NCBI GenBank assembly: GCA_002376725.1
Contig: DFOM01000048.1
Location: 1 to 43,702 of the forward strand
From: Cloacimonetes bacterium UBA3541
GTDB lineage: Bacteria > Cloacimonadota > Cloacimonadia > Cloacimonadales > Cloacimonadaceae
Direction of reading: 5' to 3'
Length of the DNA stretch: 43,702 nucleotides
Below the pieces are notes generated by a model. It worked only from the letters and a program-made list of their open reading frames with translations. It did not search any database and had not been told where the DNA came from. The translations under genes were made by a program, and so were the position numbers. This document shows, in pieces, positions 32,883 to 39,787 of the stretch. The number at the start of each line of letters is the position of its first letter. Position 1 is the stretch's first letter.

Positions 32883-33332
32883 ATGGCACGCACTTCAGAA
32901 TCAGCCCTACAACAAGAGATACTATCCTGGATTAGACAAAACCAGTATGTGTATCTTGCCACTGTAGATAAAAGGCAACCCTATGTTAGACCTATGGTAC
33001 TGATTGTTTTTGATGACCGATATTTCTTTGTCACTTTCAGTGGAGATGCCAAAGTTCATCAAATAGCAAATAATAAATGGGTGGAGGTGTGTGTTCCATT
33101 ATATGAATCGGGAAATACAGGTTATATCCGTTTAACCGGTGTGGCTCACATTGTAAAAAATCCTGCCCTGAGAGCTGAAGCAGCAGAACAGTGTTTTTTC
33201 TTTGATGAGTATTTTCAAGGCTATGATGACCCTGACTATACTCTGATAGAATTTGAACCTGAAACGGCGGAATATCTTCGTCCCGGAGAACGTTATAGCC
33301 AAACTTGCAATCTAAAAAGATATAGCGGATAA
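32883..33332 (+). CDS. Pyridoxamine 5'-phosphate oxidase-like (FMN-binding split-barrel) protein
   Basis: A 149-aa protein of the PNPOx-like family. VYLATVDKRQPYVRPMVLIV (about 23-42) is the typical first strand pair with Arg37 near the flavin phosphate. YFFVTFSGDAKVHQIANNKWVEVCV (in pieces, about 47-71) and GYIRLTGVAHIV (about 79-90) continue the barrel. Family members bind FMN, F420 or haem; the true PNPOx substrate pocket is not evident, so a general stress or flavin-reductase-like role is as likely. It starts 10 bp after the cyclophilin gene and is followed by a strong terminator. Confidence 0.8.
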   Translation: MARTSESALQQEILSWIRQNQYVYLATVDKRQPYVRPMVLIVFDDRYFFVTFSGDAKVHQIANNKWVEVCVPLYESGNTGYIRLTGVAHIVKNPALRAEAAEQCFFFDEYFQGYDDPDYTLIEFEPETAEYLRPGERYSQTCNLKRYSG

Positions 33333-33367
33333 ATTAGCTAAATAATATCAGAAACGCTTCCATAAAG

Positions 33368-33391
33368 AAGGGGGTAAAAAAATACCCCCTT
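33368..33391 (+). terminator. Rho-independent terminator closing the ribH-PNPOx run
   Basis: AAGGGGGTA (33368-33376) pairs fully with TACCCCCTT (33383-33391) around an A6 loop and is followed by TTATTT. It lies 36 nt after the stop at 33332 and ends the plus-strand run that began at 26293. Confidence 0.85.
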
Positions 33392-33484
33392 TTATTTAGA
33401 TAAAAGGATTGACGCAATAACTAAACTTATAATTATTGTTTATAGTATTCAGTAAAATCATTATAAAATAAGGAGCCTAAAAAA

Positions 33485-33661
33485 ATGGCAAAAAATTATC
33501 GCGGCAAAGGAATTAAAAACCTGCCTAATCAGGGAAGAGGTGAATGTCCTGTATGTCATCGTACAGGAATAAAACTGCTTTATGAAGTTAAAGTTGGAGA
33601 TAAAACTCATAAAGTATGCAAATACTGCAAACAATGTGCAGTGCAAAAGCTTGGTGCCTGA
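33485..33661 (+). CDS. 58-aa zinc-ribbon protein
   Basis: A short gene with a clear ribosome-binding site (AAGGAG about 9 nt before the ATG) and its own intergenic gaps on both sides. The product starts MAKNYRGKGIKNLPNQGRGE. It has two cysteine pairs, CPVC (residues 25-28) and CKYC, with a further Cys in CKYCKQC (about 47-53), separated by a short strand region (KLLYEVKVGDKTHK). This is a zinc ribbon, rich in Lys and Arg. It resembles small basic ribosome-associated or nucleic-acid-binding ribbons, but I cannot assign it to a named protein. Confidence 0.8.
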   Translation: MAKNYRGKGIKNLPNQGRGECPVCHRTGIKLLYEVKVGDKTHKVCKYCKQCAVQKLGA

Positions 33662-33727
33662 AGTAATATTTCTATTTCATTGCATTAATTATGCAGATAA
33701 CTAATTTGTTTAATAAAGGATAATAAC

Positions 33728-34501
33728 TTGAGACCTATTAAAGCACTGGGTCAGCATTTTCTGAAAGAACCTGCTATTGCAGAAGAGATGGTAAAATTGG
33801 CAGAGATTAATGCTAATGACCGTGTCTGGGAAATAGGTCCAGGTAAAGGAATATTAACTCGGGCTTTAATCGCTACAGGCTGCAATATTAAAGCTTTTGA
33901 ATTGGATCAGAGATTGGAATCCTTACTCAAAAATGAGTTTGGTGATAGAATTGAGCTCAAAATAGTGGATGTTTTACAAATGGATTGGGAATCGGAGTTA
34001 AAAAAAGAATCAGTTCCGGTTAAACTGGTTGCTAATATTCCTTATAATATCACTTCACCCCTTTTAGAAAAGCTGGAAGAATATCAACCCTATTTTACTT
34101 CTGCCACTTTAATGGTTCAAGAAGAAGTTGCCGAAAGAATTTGTGCCGTTCCCGGCAATAAAGCTTATGGTTTGATGACTCTGCGTTTGCAAAGATTATT
34201 TGATTCTTACTTCCTTATCAAAGTACCCCGAGAATACTTTGAACCTGTTCCTAAAGTCAATTCAGCTGTCGTTTCTTTGAGACCACGAGCCAAACCTGCA
34301 GATATACCTGACCTGAATAAATATCTAACTGTCCTGGAAACTGCTTTCTGTCATAGAAGAAAAACCCTACGCAATAATCTTCTTCATTTAACTAACCGAG
34401 ACCGTCTAGCTCAGATTCAAAGCGAAACAGGTATTGACTTAAATCGTAGAGGTGAAACACTAAGTGAAGCTGAATTCATCACTATTAGCCGTTATCTTTA
34501 G
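33728..34501 (+). CDS. rsmA: 16S rRNA dimethyladenosine transferase
   Basis: A 257-aa RsmA/KsgA that dimethylates two adjacent adenines near the 3' end of 16S rRNA. Motifs: KALGQHFLKEPAIAEEMV (5-22), the SAM site EIGPGKGILTRAL (35-47), AFELDQRLESLL (56-67), the catalytic NIPYNITSPLLEKL (103-116) and FEPVPKVNSAVVSLRP near residue 180. The start is a TTG at 33728 preceded by AAAGGA. The conserved QHFLK segment leaves no room for a later start. Its end overlaps the next gene by 38 nt. Confidence 0.95.
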   Translation: MRPIKALGQHFLKEPAIAEEMVKLAEINANDRVWEIGPGKGILTRALIATGCNIKAFELDQRLESLLKNEFGDRIELKIVDVLQMDWESELKKESVPVKLVANIPYNITSPLLEKLEEYQPYFTSATLMVQEEVAERICAVPGNKAYGLMTLRLQRLFDSYFLIKVPREYFEPVPKVNSAVVSLRPRAKPADIPDLNKYLTVLETAFCHRRKTLRNNLLHLTNRDRLAQIQSETGIDLNRRGETLSEAEFITISRYL

Positions 34502-36260
34502 TCTTTTGACTATCTGCCTCGTGGCACAGAATAATAACCTGGACCTTTTCTTTTTTACCAGTCAATCTGTGCAAAGTTATGAAAATAACCTCTATTATCA
34601 ATTGACTCCATCACCTTCCTGGTTAATGTTTATCAATGCTCTTGATATTCAGGAAGACAGGATGAACTTTTCTCAGCATAATCGTCATTCTCTTTTGAAT
34701 CTTAATCTTTCCTCAAGCGAAAAGCTCTTAAGACATTCTTTTCATTCGGGCTATGAATATTTTTATGACTCCAGCGAGTTAGATGATAAGCTCCAACCTT
34801 ATAATAGCCAGACAGGAATTTTGGGTTATTCTCTGGAGCTAGTGCCAGATGATAGCCTTCTTGTATTAGTGGGAGCAGAAGGTTGCCTTCGTTCAGAAAA
34901 AGACCGTTATATTTTAGGAAATAAACTAAATAGCGATGGATATCTTATCTTTGGAAAAGCCAATGGAGGATTAGAGTTTTGGAATCTAAATGCCGGTTTT
35001 GCAGCAAACTTAGAACAAAAAAAACTGGACTGGGAATTTTACCAAACCGGAACTATATCTGCCTATCTAAATCATCTTTCAGACCAATTTAGCTTCAATA
35101 ATAATCTATTTTTTAACCAAAGATCGGATAACCTCTATGTGCTCCTGCCAGAAGAAGAGATTGAAGGAAGAGGTTATTATGGACTTTATGACCGCCAGAA
35201 AAAACAATCTTTTCAGTATGCTGGCTATTTAGAATATGTGCCCAGCGATGAAGCAAAGCTTACCATCCAGGATGTATTTACTAAAAGAAATACGAATCTG
35301 GATTTTAATACCGTTAAGAATAATAAAGAGACTGGTAATCAAGTATCACTAGCATTAAATCTTATGCCCTGGACTCAAGTTGGATGGACAACCATTTTCA
35401 ATCATAGCTATCTTATTAAAGATTACAATCTTTCCCAAAATTCCCGTCAAACTGAAAATCGTTTCCTTTCTACCGTTGCGAGTTGGGAATATATTAAAGG
35501 TGATACTCTTTCAGCAGGATTTTCGGTAGATTTACAAAGAGCAAGTTTCCCCGAATACCAACATCGCTGGGATAATGATCTGCGTAATATCCATTGCTCA
35601 CTTATTAATGTTCATTATTGGAAAGAAAGATTGAAGCTGAGTAATCGTTTTTACTGGAATCTAACCGATGATGTCTATGTGAACAGCATTCTTTCCGGTA
35701 ATAATAAGCAAATCACTAGCTATATCTATAATCCAGAATGCGCTATTTTAATTGGAGATTGCTTGCTTTTTGACCAGAACTATGTCATCCGTGCTGATTA
35801 CACGGATTATGAGTTTACTCCTTCGGAAAAAGCTCTCTATCGTCAATTGAAAGGGGATTACAAACTGGTATTTGATAGTTATCCTTTCATTGCACGTTCT
35901 AATGATCAATGTTGGCTACTTATTCCTTATCGTCCTCATCGTCAAAATGCTTTTCTCACCTCTTTGAATTTTGGGTTTGAACAGAACGAATATGCAGATT
36001 ATGAACGCTCTGTCTATATTATCAATTTTAGAAATATTCGTTATACACTTGGTCTAACAATAAAGCAGGATATCTATAATTTTTATTATTATATTCAACC
36101 GCAGTATTCCTGGGGAACCTGGAAAGAGTATAATTTTCAAGCTGGATTAGCCTGGAAATTAGCAGATTCCTCTCTTTTGGAATTTACCGTCAATCCAGTT
36201 GGTAAAGACCTTAAAAATTTGGATTGGCGTACCTCCATCAGCATAAATGCAGCTTTCTGA
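34464..36260 (+). CDS. Exported beta-rich protein, probable outer-membrane barrel
   Basis: A 598-aa protein with signal peptide MKLNSSLLAVIFSLLTICLV (cleavage likely after VAQ). The rest consists of alternating aromatic and polar strands typical of outer-membrane barrels (FNNNLFFNQRSDNLYVLL, YILGNKLNSDGYLIFG) and ends in a strand WRTSISINAAF with a terminal Phe, as outer-membrane proteins do. No named family recognised. The start is GTG at 34464 inside rsmA; this places the signal peptide correctly. It overlaps tadA by 14 nt, so expression is tied to the operon. Confidence 0.7.
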   Translation: MKLNSSLLAVIFSLLTICLVAQNNNLDLFFFTSQSVQSYENNLYYQLTPSPSWLMFINALDIQEDRMNFSQHNRHSLLNLNLSSSEKLLRHSFHSGYEYFYDSSELDDKLQPYNSQTGILGYSLELVPDDSLLVLVGAEGCLRSEKDRYILGNKLNSDGYLIFGKANGGLEFWNLNAGFAANLEQKKLDWEFYQTGTISAYLNHLSDQFSFNNNLFFNQRSDNLYVLLPEEEIEGRGYYGLYDRQKKQSFQYAGYLEYVPSDEAKLTIQDVFTKRNTNLDFNTVKNNKETGNQVSLALNLMPWTQVGWTTIFNHSYLIKDYNLSQNSRQTENRFLSTVASWEYIKGDTLSAGFSVDLQRASFPEYQHRWDNDLRNIHCSLINVHYWKERLKLSNRFYWNLTDDVYVNSILSGNNKQITSYIYNPECAILIGDCLLFDQNYVIRADYTDYEFTPSEKALYRQLKGDYKLVFDSYPFIARSNDQCWLLIPYRPHRQNAFLTSLNFGFEQNEYADYERSVYIINFRNIRYTLGLTIKQDIYNFYYYIQPQYSWGTWKEYNFQAGLAWKLADSSLLEFTVNPVGKDLKNLDWRTSISINAAF

Positions 36261-36729
36261 GTTTATAATGCAAGAAGATAAGCTTCATATAAATTGGATG
36301 AAAGTGGCTCTGGATGAGGCAAGACAAGCGCTGAAAGAAGATGAAATACCGGTTGGGGCAGTGCTAGTTAAAGAAAATAAACTTATCCTACGAGAACATA
36401 ACCGTACTCACCAATTAAGCAATCCTCTAGCTCATGCGGAAAAAATGATTATTGACAGGATATTATCTTCAGGAATCAGGTATCTATATGATTATACCCT
36501 GTATGTAGTGCTGGAACCTTGTCTTATGTGTGCTGGAATGATGATATTAAGCAGATTAGGAACTTTAGTGTATGGCGCTTCTGATCCCAAAGCAGGGGTA
36601 GTTGGCTCCATCTACAATGTCCTGGCAGATAAAAACTTTAATCATCATCCTAAAGTTGTTAGTGGAATATTGAAAGAAGATTGTTCTAAACTATTAAAAG
36701 ACTTTTTTCAAAATAAAAGAAATATATAA
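36247..36729 (+). CDS. tadA: tRNA adenosine deaminase TadA
   Basis: A 160-aa zinc deaminase that converts A34 of tRNA-Arg(ACG) to inosine. The active site is HAE (63-65, Glu as proton shuttle) and PCLMC (91-95, Cys92 and Cys95 as zinc ligands). EIPVGAVLV (33-41) and VYGASDPKAGVVGS (about 108-121) are family motifs. The start is uncertain: ATG at 36247 overlaps the previous gene, and an ATG at 36268 gives a product seven residues shorter. Other cytidine/guanine deaminases share the motifs, but the PKAGVVGS segment favours TadA. Its stop codon is directly followed by tRNA-Ser. Confidence 0.9.
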   Translation: MQLSEFIMQEDKLHINWMKVALDEARQALKEDEIPVGAVLVKENKLILREHNRTHQLSNPLAHAEKMIIDRILSSGIRYLYDYTLYVVLEPCLMCAGMMILSRLGTLVYGASDPKAGVVGSIYNVLADKNFNHHPKVVSGILKEDCSKLLKDFFQNKRNI

Positions 36730-36819
36730 GGAGAGTTGCCAGAGTGGTTGATCGGGACGGTCTCGAAAACCGTTGTATCCTTACGGATACCCAGGGTTCA
36801 AATCCCTGACTCTCCGCCA
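36730..36819 (+). tRNA. tRNA-Ser (anticodon CGA)
   Basis: A class II tRNA. Acceptor GGAGAGT (36730-36736) pairs with ACTCTCC (36809-36815), the discriminator is G, and CCA is encoded (36817-36819). The anticodon stem ACGGT/ACCGT frames loop CTCGAAA, anticodon CGA at 36764-36766, reading UCG. The long variable arm GTATCC/GGATAC is the mark of tRNA-Ser. The T-arm has GGGTTCAAATCCC. G1 lies directly after the tadA stop codon, and the next gene starts 7 nt after the CCA, so this tRNA must be cut out of a protein-coding transcript or be terminated inside it. Confidence 0.96.
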
Positions 36820-36826
36820 TAATCTT

Positions 36827-37195
36827 ATGCTTTATCAATACTTTAATGAATATTTAATCTGTAATGCTCGTTCTCCACTTATCAGTGAAGGCTTGCTAAG
36901 AGAAGAATTGATGTTATATAATATTTCAGCTGATAAATGGGAACTTCTGACCCAGGAATTTACGGATATTACGGGAAAGCATCTTGGATCAGAAGATGAG
37001 ATTGGCATTCTTTCTGGAGGACAAAAAGTTATATTGATGTGTCTTTTGGCTCTTTATTCTCCAGCTAAAAAAATCCTTTTTATTGACCTCTGGCGTTCTC
37101 TGGATGATAGAAATCGGGAAAGGATAGTAAAATTATTGGAACTGTATTCTAAAGATAAAGAGATTAAACAGGAGATTATTGTTGATGAGACTTGA
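36827..37195 (+). CDS. Half ABC ATPase: signature-motif part (EcfA-like), lacks Walker A
   Basis: A 122-aa protein that matches only the later part of an ABC ATPase. Residues about 17-58 look like the helical subdomain, the signature LSGGQK is at 62-67, a Walker B strand KKILFID at 81-87 ends in Asp but is followed by Leu, not the catalytic Glu, and RSLDDRNRERIVKLL (90-104) is the D-loop and following helix. There is no P-loop and no H-switch. The start cannot be further upstream because tRNA-Ser ends at 36819. I infer that it supplies the signature side of an ATP site to the protein encoded next, which it overlaps by 11 nt. Confidence 0.7.
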   Translation: MLYQYFNEYLICNARSPLISEGLLREELMLYNISADKWELLTQEFTDITGKHLGSEDEIGILSGGQKVILMCLLALYSPAKKILFIDLWRSLDDRNRERIVKLLELYSKDKEIKQEIIVDET

Positions 37196-37697
37196 AGCTG
37201 GAACTTATTCAATCTGGGATGATTTTTCCCTGGAACTATCTTCAGACTTAACCTTCCATACAGGCGCACTATATCATTTCTATGGTGCTAATGGAAGTGG
37301 GAAAAGTTCATTTATTAAGGAACTTCTTATTCCTTCTCTTCGCAAGCAAAAGGATATCTTTCTTCTTTATTTTGAACAGCAAATGCATTTCCAGATTCAA
37401 GCAGTTAAAGCTTATGCCAGTATTATGCCTCCCAGAAGAGAGATACATAATGAAATTGATACGGTAGATTATCTACTGGATAATCTTCTTTTGAATTATA
37501 CTCAGGAACCTCGCCCTTGTTTTATTATTATAGATGAATCGCCCTATGAATTGAAGATATATGAATTTATCCATCGTAATATCAAAGATTATTGTTTGAT
37601 GTATTCAGCCCATTCAGAACTTTTACCCGCAACCCAAAAACTGGAATTTATTCCTATATCCTCTTCTGTTTCAAAAGTGTATGTCTCCATCAATTAA
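37185..37697 (+). CDS. Half ABC ATPase: Walker A/B part (EcfA-like), lacks signature motif
   Basis: A 170-aa protein with the Walker A motif GANGSGKS (34-41), a Q-loop-like segment LYFEQQ (61-66), Walker B with catalytic Glu FIIIDES (113-119) and an H-switch SAHS (141-144). The stretch between Q-loop and Walker B is too short for the helical subdomain and has no LSGGQ. It therefore complements the protein encoded just upstream. TTG codons at 37179 and 37182 are alternative starts; I use the ATG, 10 nt after AGGAG. It overlaps the upstream gene by 11 nt and the membrane-subunit gene by 17 nt. Confidence 0.7.
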   Translation: MRLEAGTYSIWDDFSLELSSDLTFHTGALYHFYGANGSGKSSFIKELLIPSLRKQKDIFLLYFEQQMHFQIQAVKAYASIMPPRREIHNEIDTVDYLLDNLLLNYTQEPRPCFIIIDESPYELKIYEFIHRNIKDYCLMYSAHSELLPATQKLEFIPISSSVSKVYVSIN

Positions 37698-38781
37698 GCT
37701 TGTTTTCGCTTTTATTCAACTTATAACTTGCCTGGTTATGGTGCTATTTCTCTTTATGAATAATCTTGCTGTTCAAGTAGCCTTTATTTTCTTATTATCT
37801 GTTCTATTGCTCTTAAGTAAAGGTGGTAAACGCTGGATTGCAGGATTAAGGTTAATGCTACCTTTCCTAATTTCATTGATAATAGTCTATACTTTATTCG
37901 GGCTTTTTAGACTGCATACTCCAGAAGGAGAGCCAGGTTCTTTTCAATTCTGGTTGGAGTTTGGTAGTATAAGGATTTTGCTATTTGTAAATTCTGTCCT
38001 GGCATTTCAACTATTTTTCTCCATCGTAGGTTTTAACGACCTTCTATACTTACCCTTGAAAATAGGAACAATGAAGTATGTTATTTTGGGGAAAGTGCTG
38101 TCCAATACAGCTATCAATTCCTATAAAGAAATAACTTTTCATCAAAGCCTTATTCCTTCTGAACAATATGAAAAGGCACCTTTTTCTCATAGATTCAAAG
38201 CTCAGCTTTCTTCTGTGCTTGCTTTAATGCTATCTTTAATCACAGAAGCAAATTATAAGGGTGAATATATTGATAATCGTATAATTCACTGTCATCAAGT
38301 TAAGAAGTATAATCCTAATCAGTGGTATTTGATTCTCGGATTTATAGTGATGGTGACTGTTGCAACAATGATTATACCTATTCCTGTACCAGGTGGGGGG
38401 TTTTTCAATTTTGGCGATGTAATGATTGTGTTTATAGGACTTTATGCTGGGAAAAAAGCTGGCGCTCTAGCCGGCGGTATTGGCTCTGCTCTAGCTGACC
38501 TTTTACTTTTTCCCATTTTTGCTCCTATTACTTTTATTGTTAAGGGACTTGAAGGGTTCATTTGTGGTATGGCTCATCAGAAATCGGGAGTCTGGAAAAT
38601 AATATTTCCTTTAATCGGTGCAGTGGTTATAGTTGTTGGTTATTTTATCGGAGAATGGTGCCTCCCTCAACTGGGCAAGGCTGTGGCATTAGCTGATTTA
38701 CCCGTAAATATAGTTCAAGCGCTAGTAGGTTTTGTAGGTGGAAGGGCTCTTTTTGAAGCAGCTAAATATCTAAAGTTATAA
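37681..38781 (+). CDS. Fused ECF transporter membrane subunit (EcfT-like plus S-component-like)
   Basis: A 366-aa polytopic membrane protein. The first part (about 1-205) resembles EcfT/CbiQ: hydrophobic helices at about 9-45 and 55-75, then LLYLPLKIGTMKYVILGKVL and a cytoplasmic helical region ending EANYKGEYIDNRI, where EcfT proteins carry an ARG coupling motif (here degenerate). The second part (about 214-366) resembles an ECF substrate-binding S component: FFNFGDVMIVFIGLYAGKKA, GALAGGIGSALADLL, then PITFIVKGLEGFICGMA and DLPVNIVQALVGFVGGRAL. With the two half ATPases upstream this would complete an energy-coupling-factor importer in three genes. Substrate (vitamin or metal) unknown. Confidence 0.75.
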   Translation: MSPSIKLVFAFIQLITCLVMVLFLFMNNLAVQVAFIFLLSVLLLLSKGGKRWIAGLRLMLPFLISLIIVYTLFGLFRLHTPEGEPGSFQFWLEFGSIRILLFVNSVLAFQLFFSIVGFNDLLYLPLKIGTMKYVILGKVLSNTAINSYKEITFHQSLIPSEQYEKAPFSHRFKAQLSSVLALMLSLITEANYKGEYIDNRIIHCHQVKKYNPNQWYLILGFIVMVTVATMIIPIPVPGGGFFNFGDVMIVFIGLYAGKKAGALAGGIGSALADLLLFPIFAPITFIVKGLEGFICGMAHQKSGVWKIIFPLIGAVVIVVGYFIGEWCLPQLGKAVALADLPVNIVQALVGFVGGRALFEAAKYLKL

Positions 38782-38783
38782 AA

Positions 38784-38810
38784 AAGCCATCCTTTTTGAG
38801 TGGATGGCTT
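38784..38810 (-). terminator. Terminator between convergent genes
   Basis: AAGCCATCC (38784-38792) pairs with GGATGGCTT (38802-38810) around a 9-nt loop. On the minus strand it is followed by TTTTTATAAC, so it mainly ends the coiled-coil gene at 38833-39705. It also lies 2 nt after the plus-strand stop at 38781 and may serve that operon. Confidence 0.75.
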
Positions 38811-38832
38811 AAAACCCTGTTGACTATTAGAG

Positions 38833-39705
38833 TTATTTCAGTTCAATTACCAAAACCTTCTGTTTCCTGAATTGTTCGGGGTCGGTGATTTTGAGCACAT
38901 ATTGATCTCCTTCCCGTCTAACCTCATAGGAAGCTGCAATATGATTAGAAAGCACAGAATATCCTTTCTTGGTTGCAGGGAAGGTTATTTCTTGTGTTTC
39001 CAGAAGATTGAACGAACTAAATTTCGTCAAATTGACATCTTTAAGTACAGATACTTTGCCGATACCAAGAATTCCACCTTTACGAGTAATGATACCACTA
39101 TCAAGTAGCTGTTTACGTGTGCCTATGGCATAATAGAGTGTATTGTTATCAATATTGACTTTATTCAACTCAGTCTCTTTTTCTGTCAGCAGTTCTTCCC
39201 GTTTGGCTATCTCTGCTTGAGCTGTTTTACGTTCAGTTTCCAGAGTGTCATTAATTGTAATTACTCTTCTTTCTAATTCAGCCACAATCCTTTCTTTTTC
39301 AGCAAGAGATTTCTTAAGACTATCTACGGTACTTTGTAAACTCGCCATAGTTTTTTTATTAGCGGCAATTTTAGCTTCCAAATCCGATATCTGCTTTTTA
39401 TATTCGGCAATCTTAGTTCGAGCAGTATTTAAAGTGTTAAGATTGCGAGCCTTAAGCTCTTCAGGTGTCCCTAAGGGAAATTCCGTGCCAGCTTCAATTA
39501 ATCCTAATTCCTTACCTAATGAATCAATCATACTTTGAATCTCTTCTGCGGTGACTGGTTCTTCTTTTTCTAAAATTGATTTTTGCAGCTCTTCTTGCGT
39601 CTGGGCAAGCTTTTTGGCTTTAACTGATGCGTTATGCCACATTACACCAAATATTATGGCAAGTATAGCCAATATAATTACAACGACCCAAATTGTCTTT
39701 TTCAT
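38833..39705 (-). CDS. Membrane-anchored coiled-coil envelope protein
   Basis: A 290-aa protein. A signal-anchor helix (about 4-24, TIWVVVIILAILAIIFGVMW) is followed by a long coiled coil (about 25-190) with Lys/Glu heptads and a predicted break near 75-95. A C-terminal globular domain (about 195-290) opens NNTLYYAIGTRKQLLDSGII and continues GGILGIGKVSVLKDVNLTKF, then NHIAASYEVRREGD. This layout matches a family of coiled-coil envelope proteins common in Bacteroidota, sometimes labelled Cbp1-type adhesins. Role unknown; envelope spacing or cell adhesion is possible. AAGGAG precedes the ATG. Confidence 0.75.
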   Translation of the reverse strand: MKKTIWVVVIILAILAIIFGVMWHNASVKAKKLAQTQEELQKSILEKEEPVTAEEIQSMIDSLGKELGLIEAGTEFPLGTPEELKARNLNTLNTARTKIAEYKKQISDLEAKIAANKKTMASLQSTVDSLKKSLAEKERIVAELERRVITINDTLETERKTAQAEIAKREELLTEKETELNKVNIDNNTLYYAIGTRKQLLDSGIITRKGGILGIGKVSVLKDVNLTKFSSFNLLETQEITFPATKKGYSVLSNHIAASYEVRREGDQYVLKITDPEQFRKQKVLVIELK

Positions 39706-39787
39706 CCTTGACTCCTTATGGGATTCAATTATCTTATGACAAATTATTATATTGAATTAAATTGTCAAGTATAAAGTAATAAAATTT

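Noticed and set aside
36773..36826. Upstream extension of the signature-motif half ATPase into the tRNA
   Set aside because: The frame is open there, but it would start inside tRNA-Ser, which is complete with an encoded CCA; the ATG at 36827 is the first sensible start.
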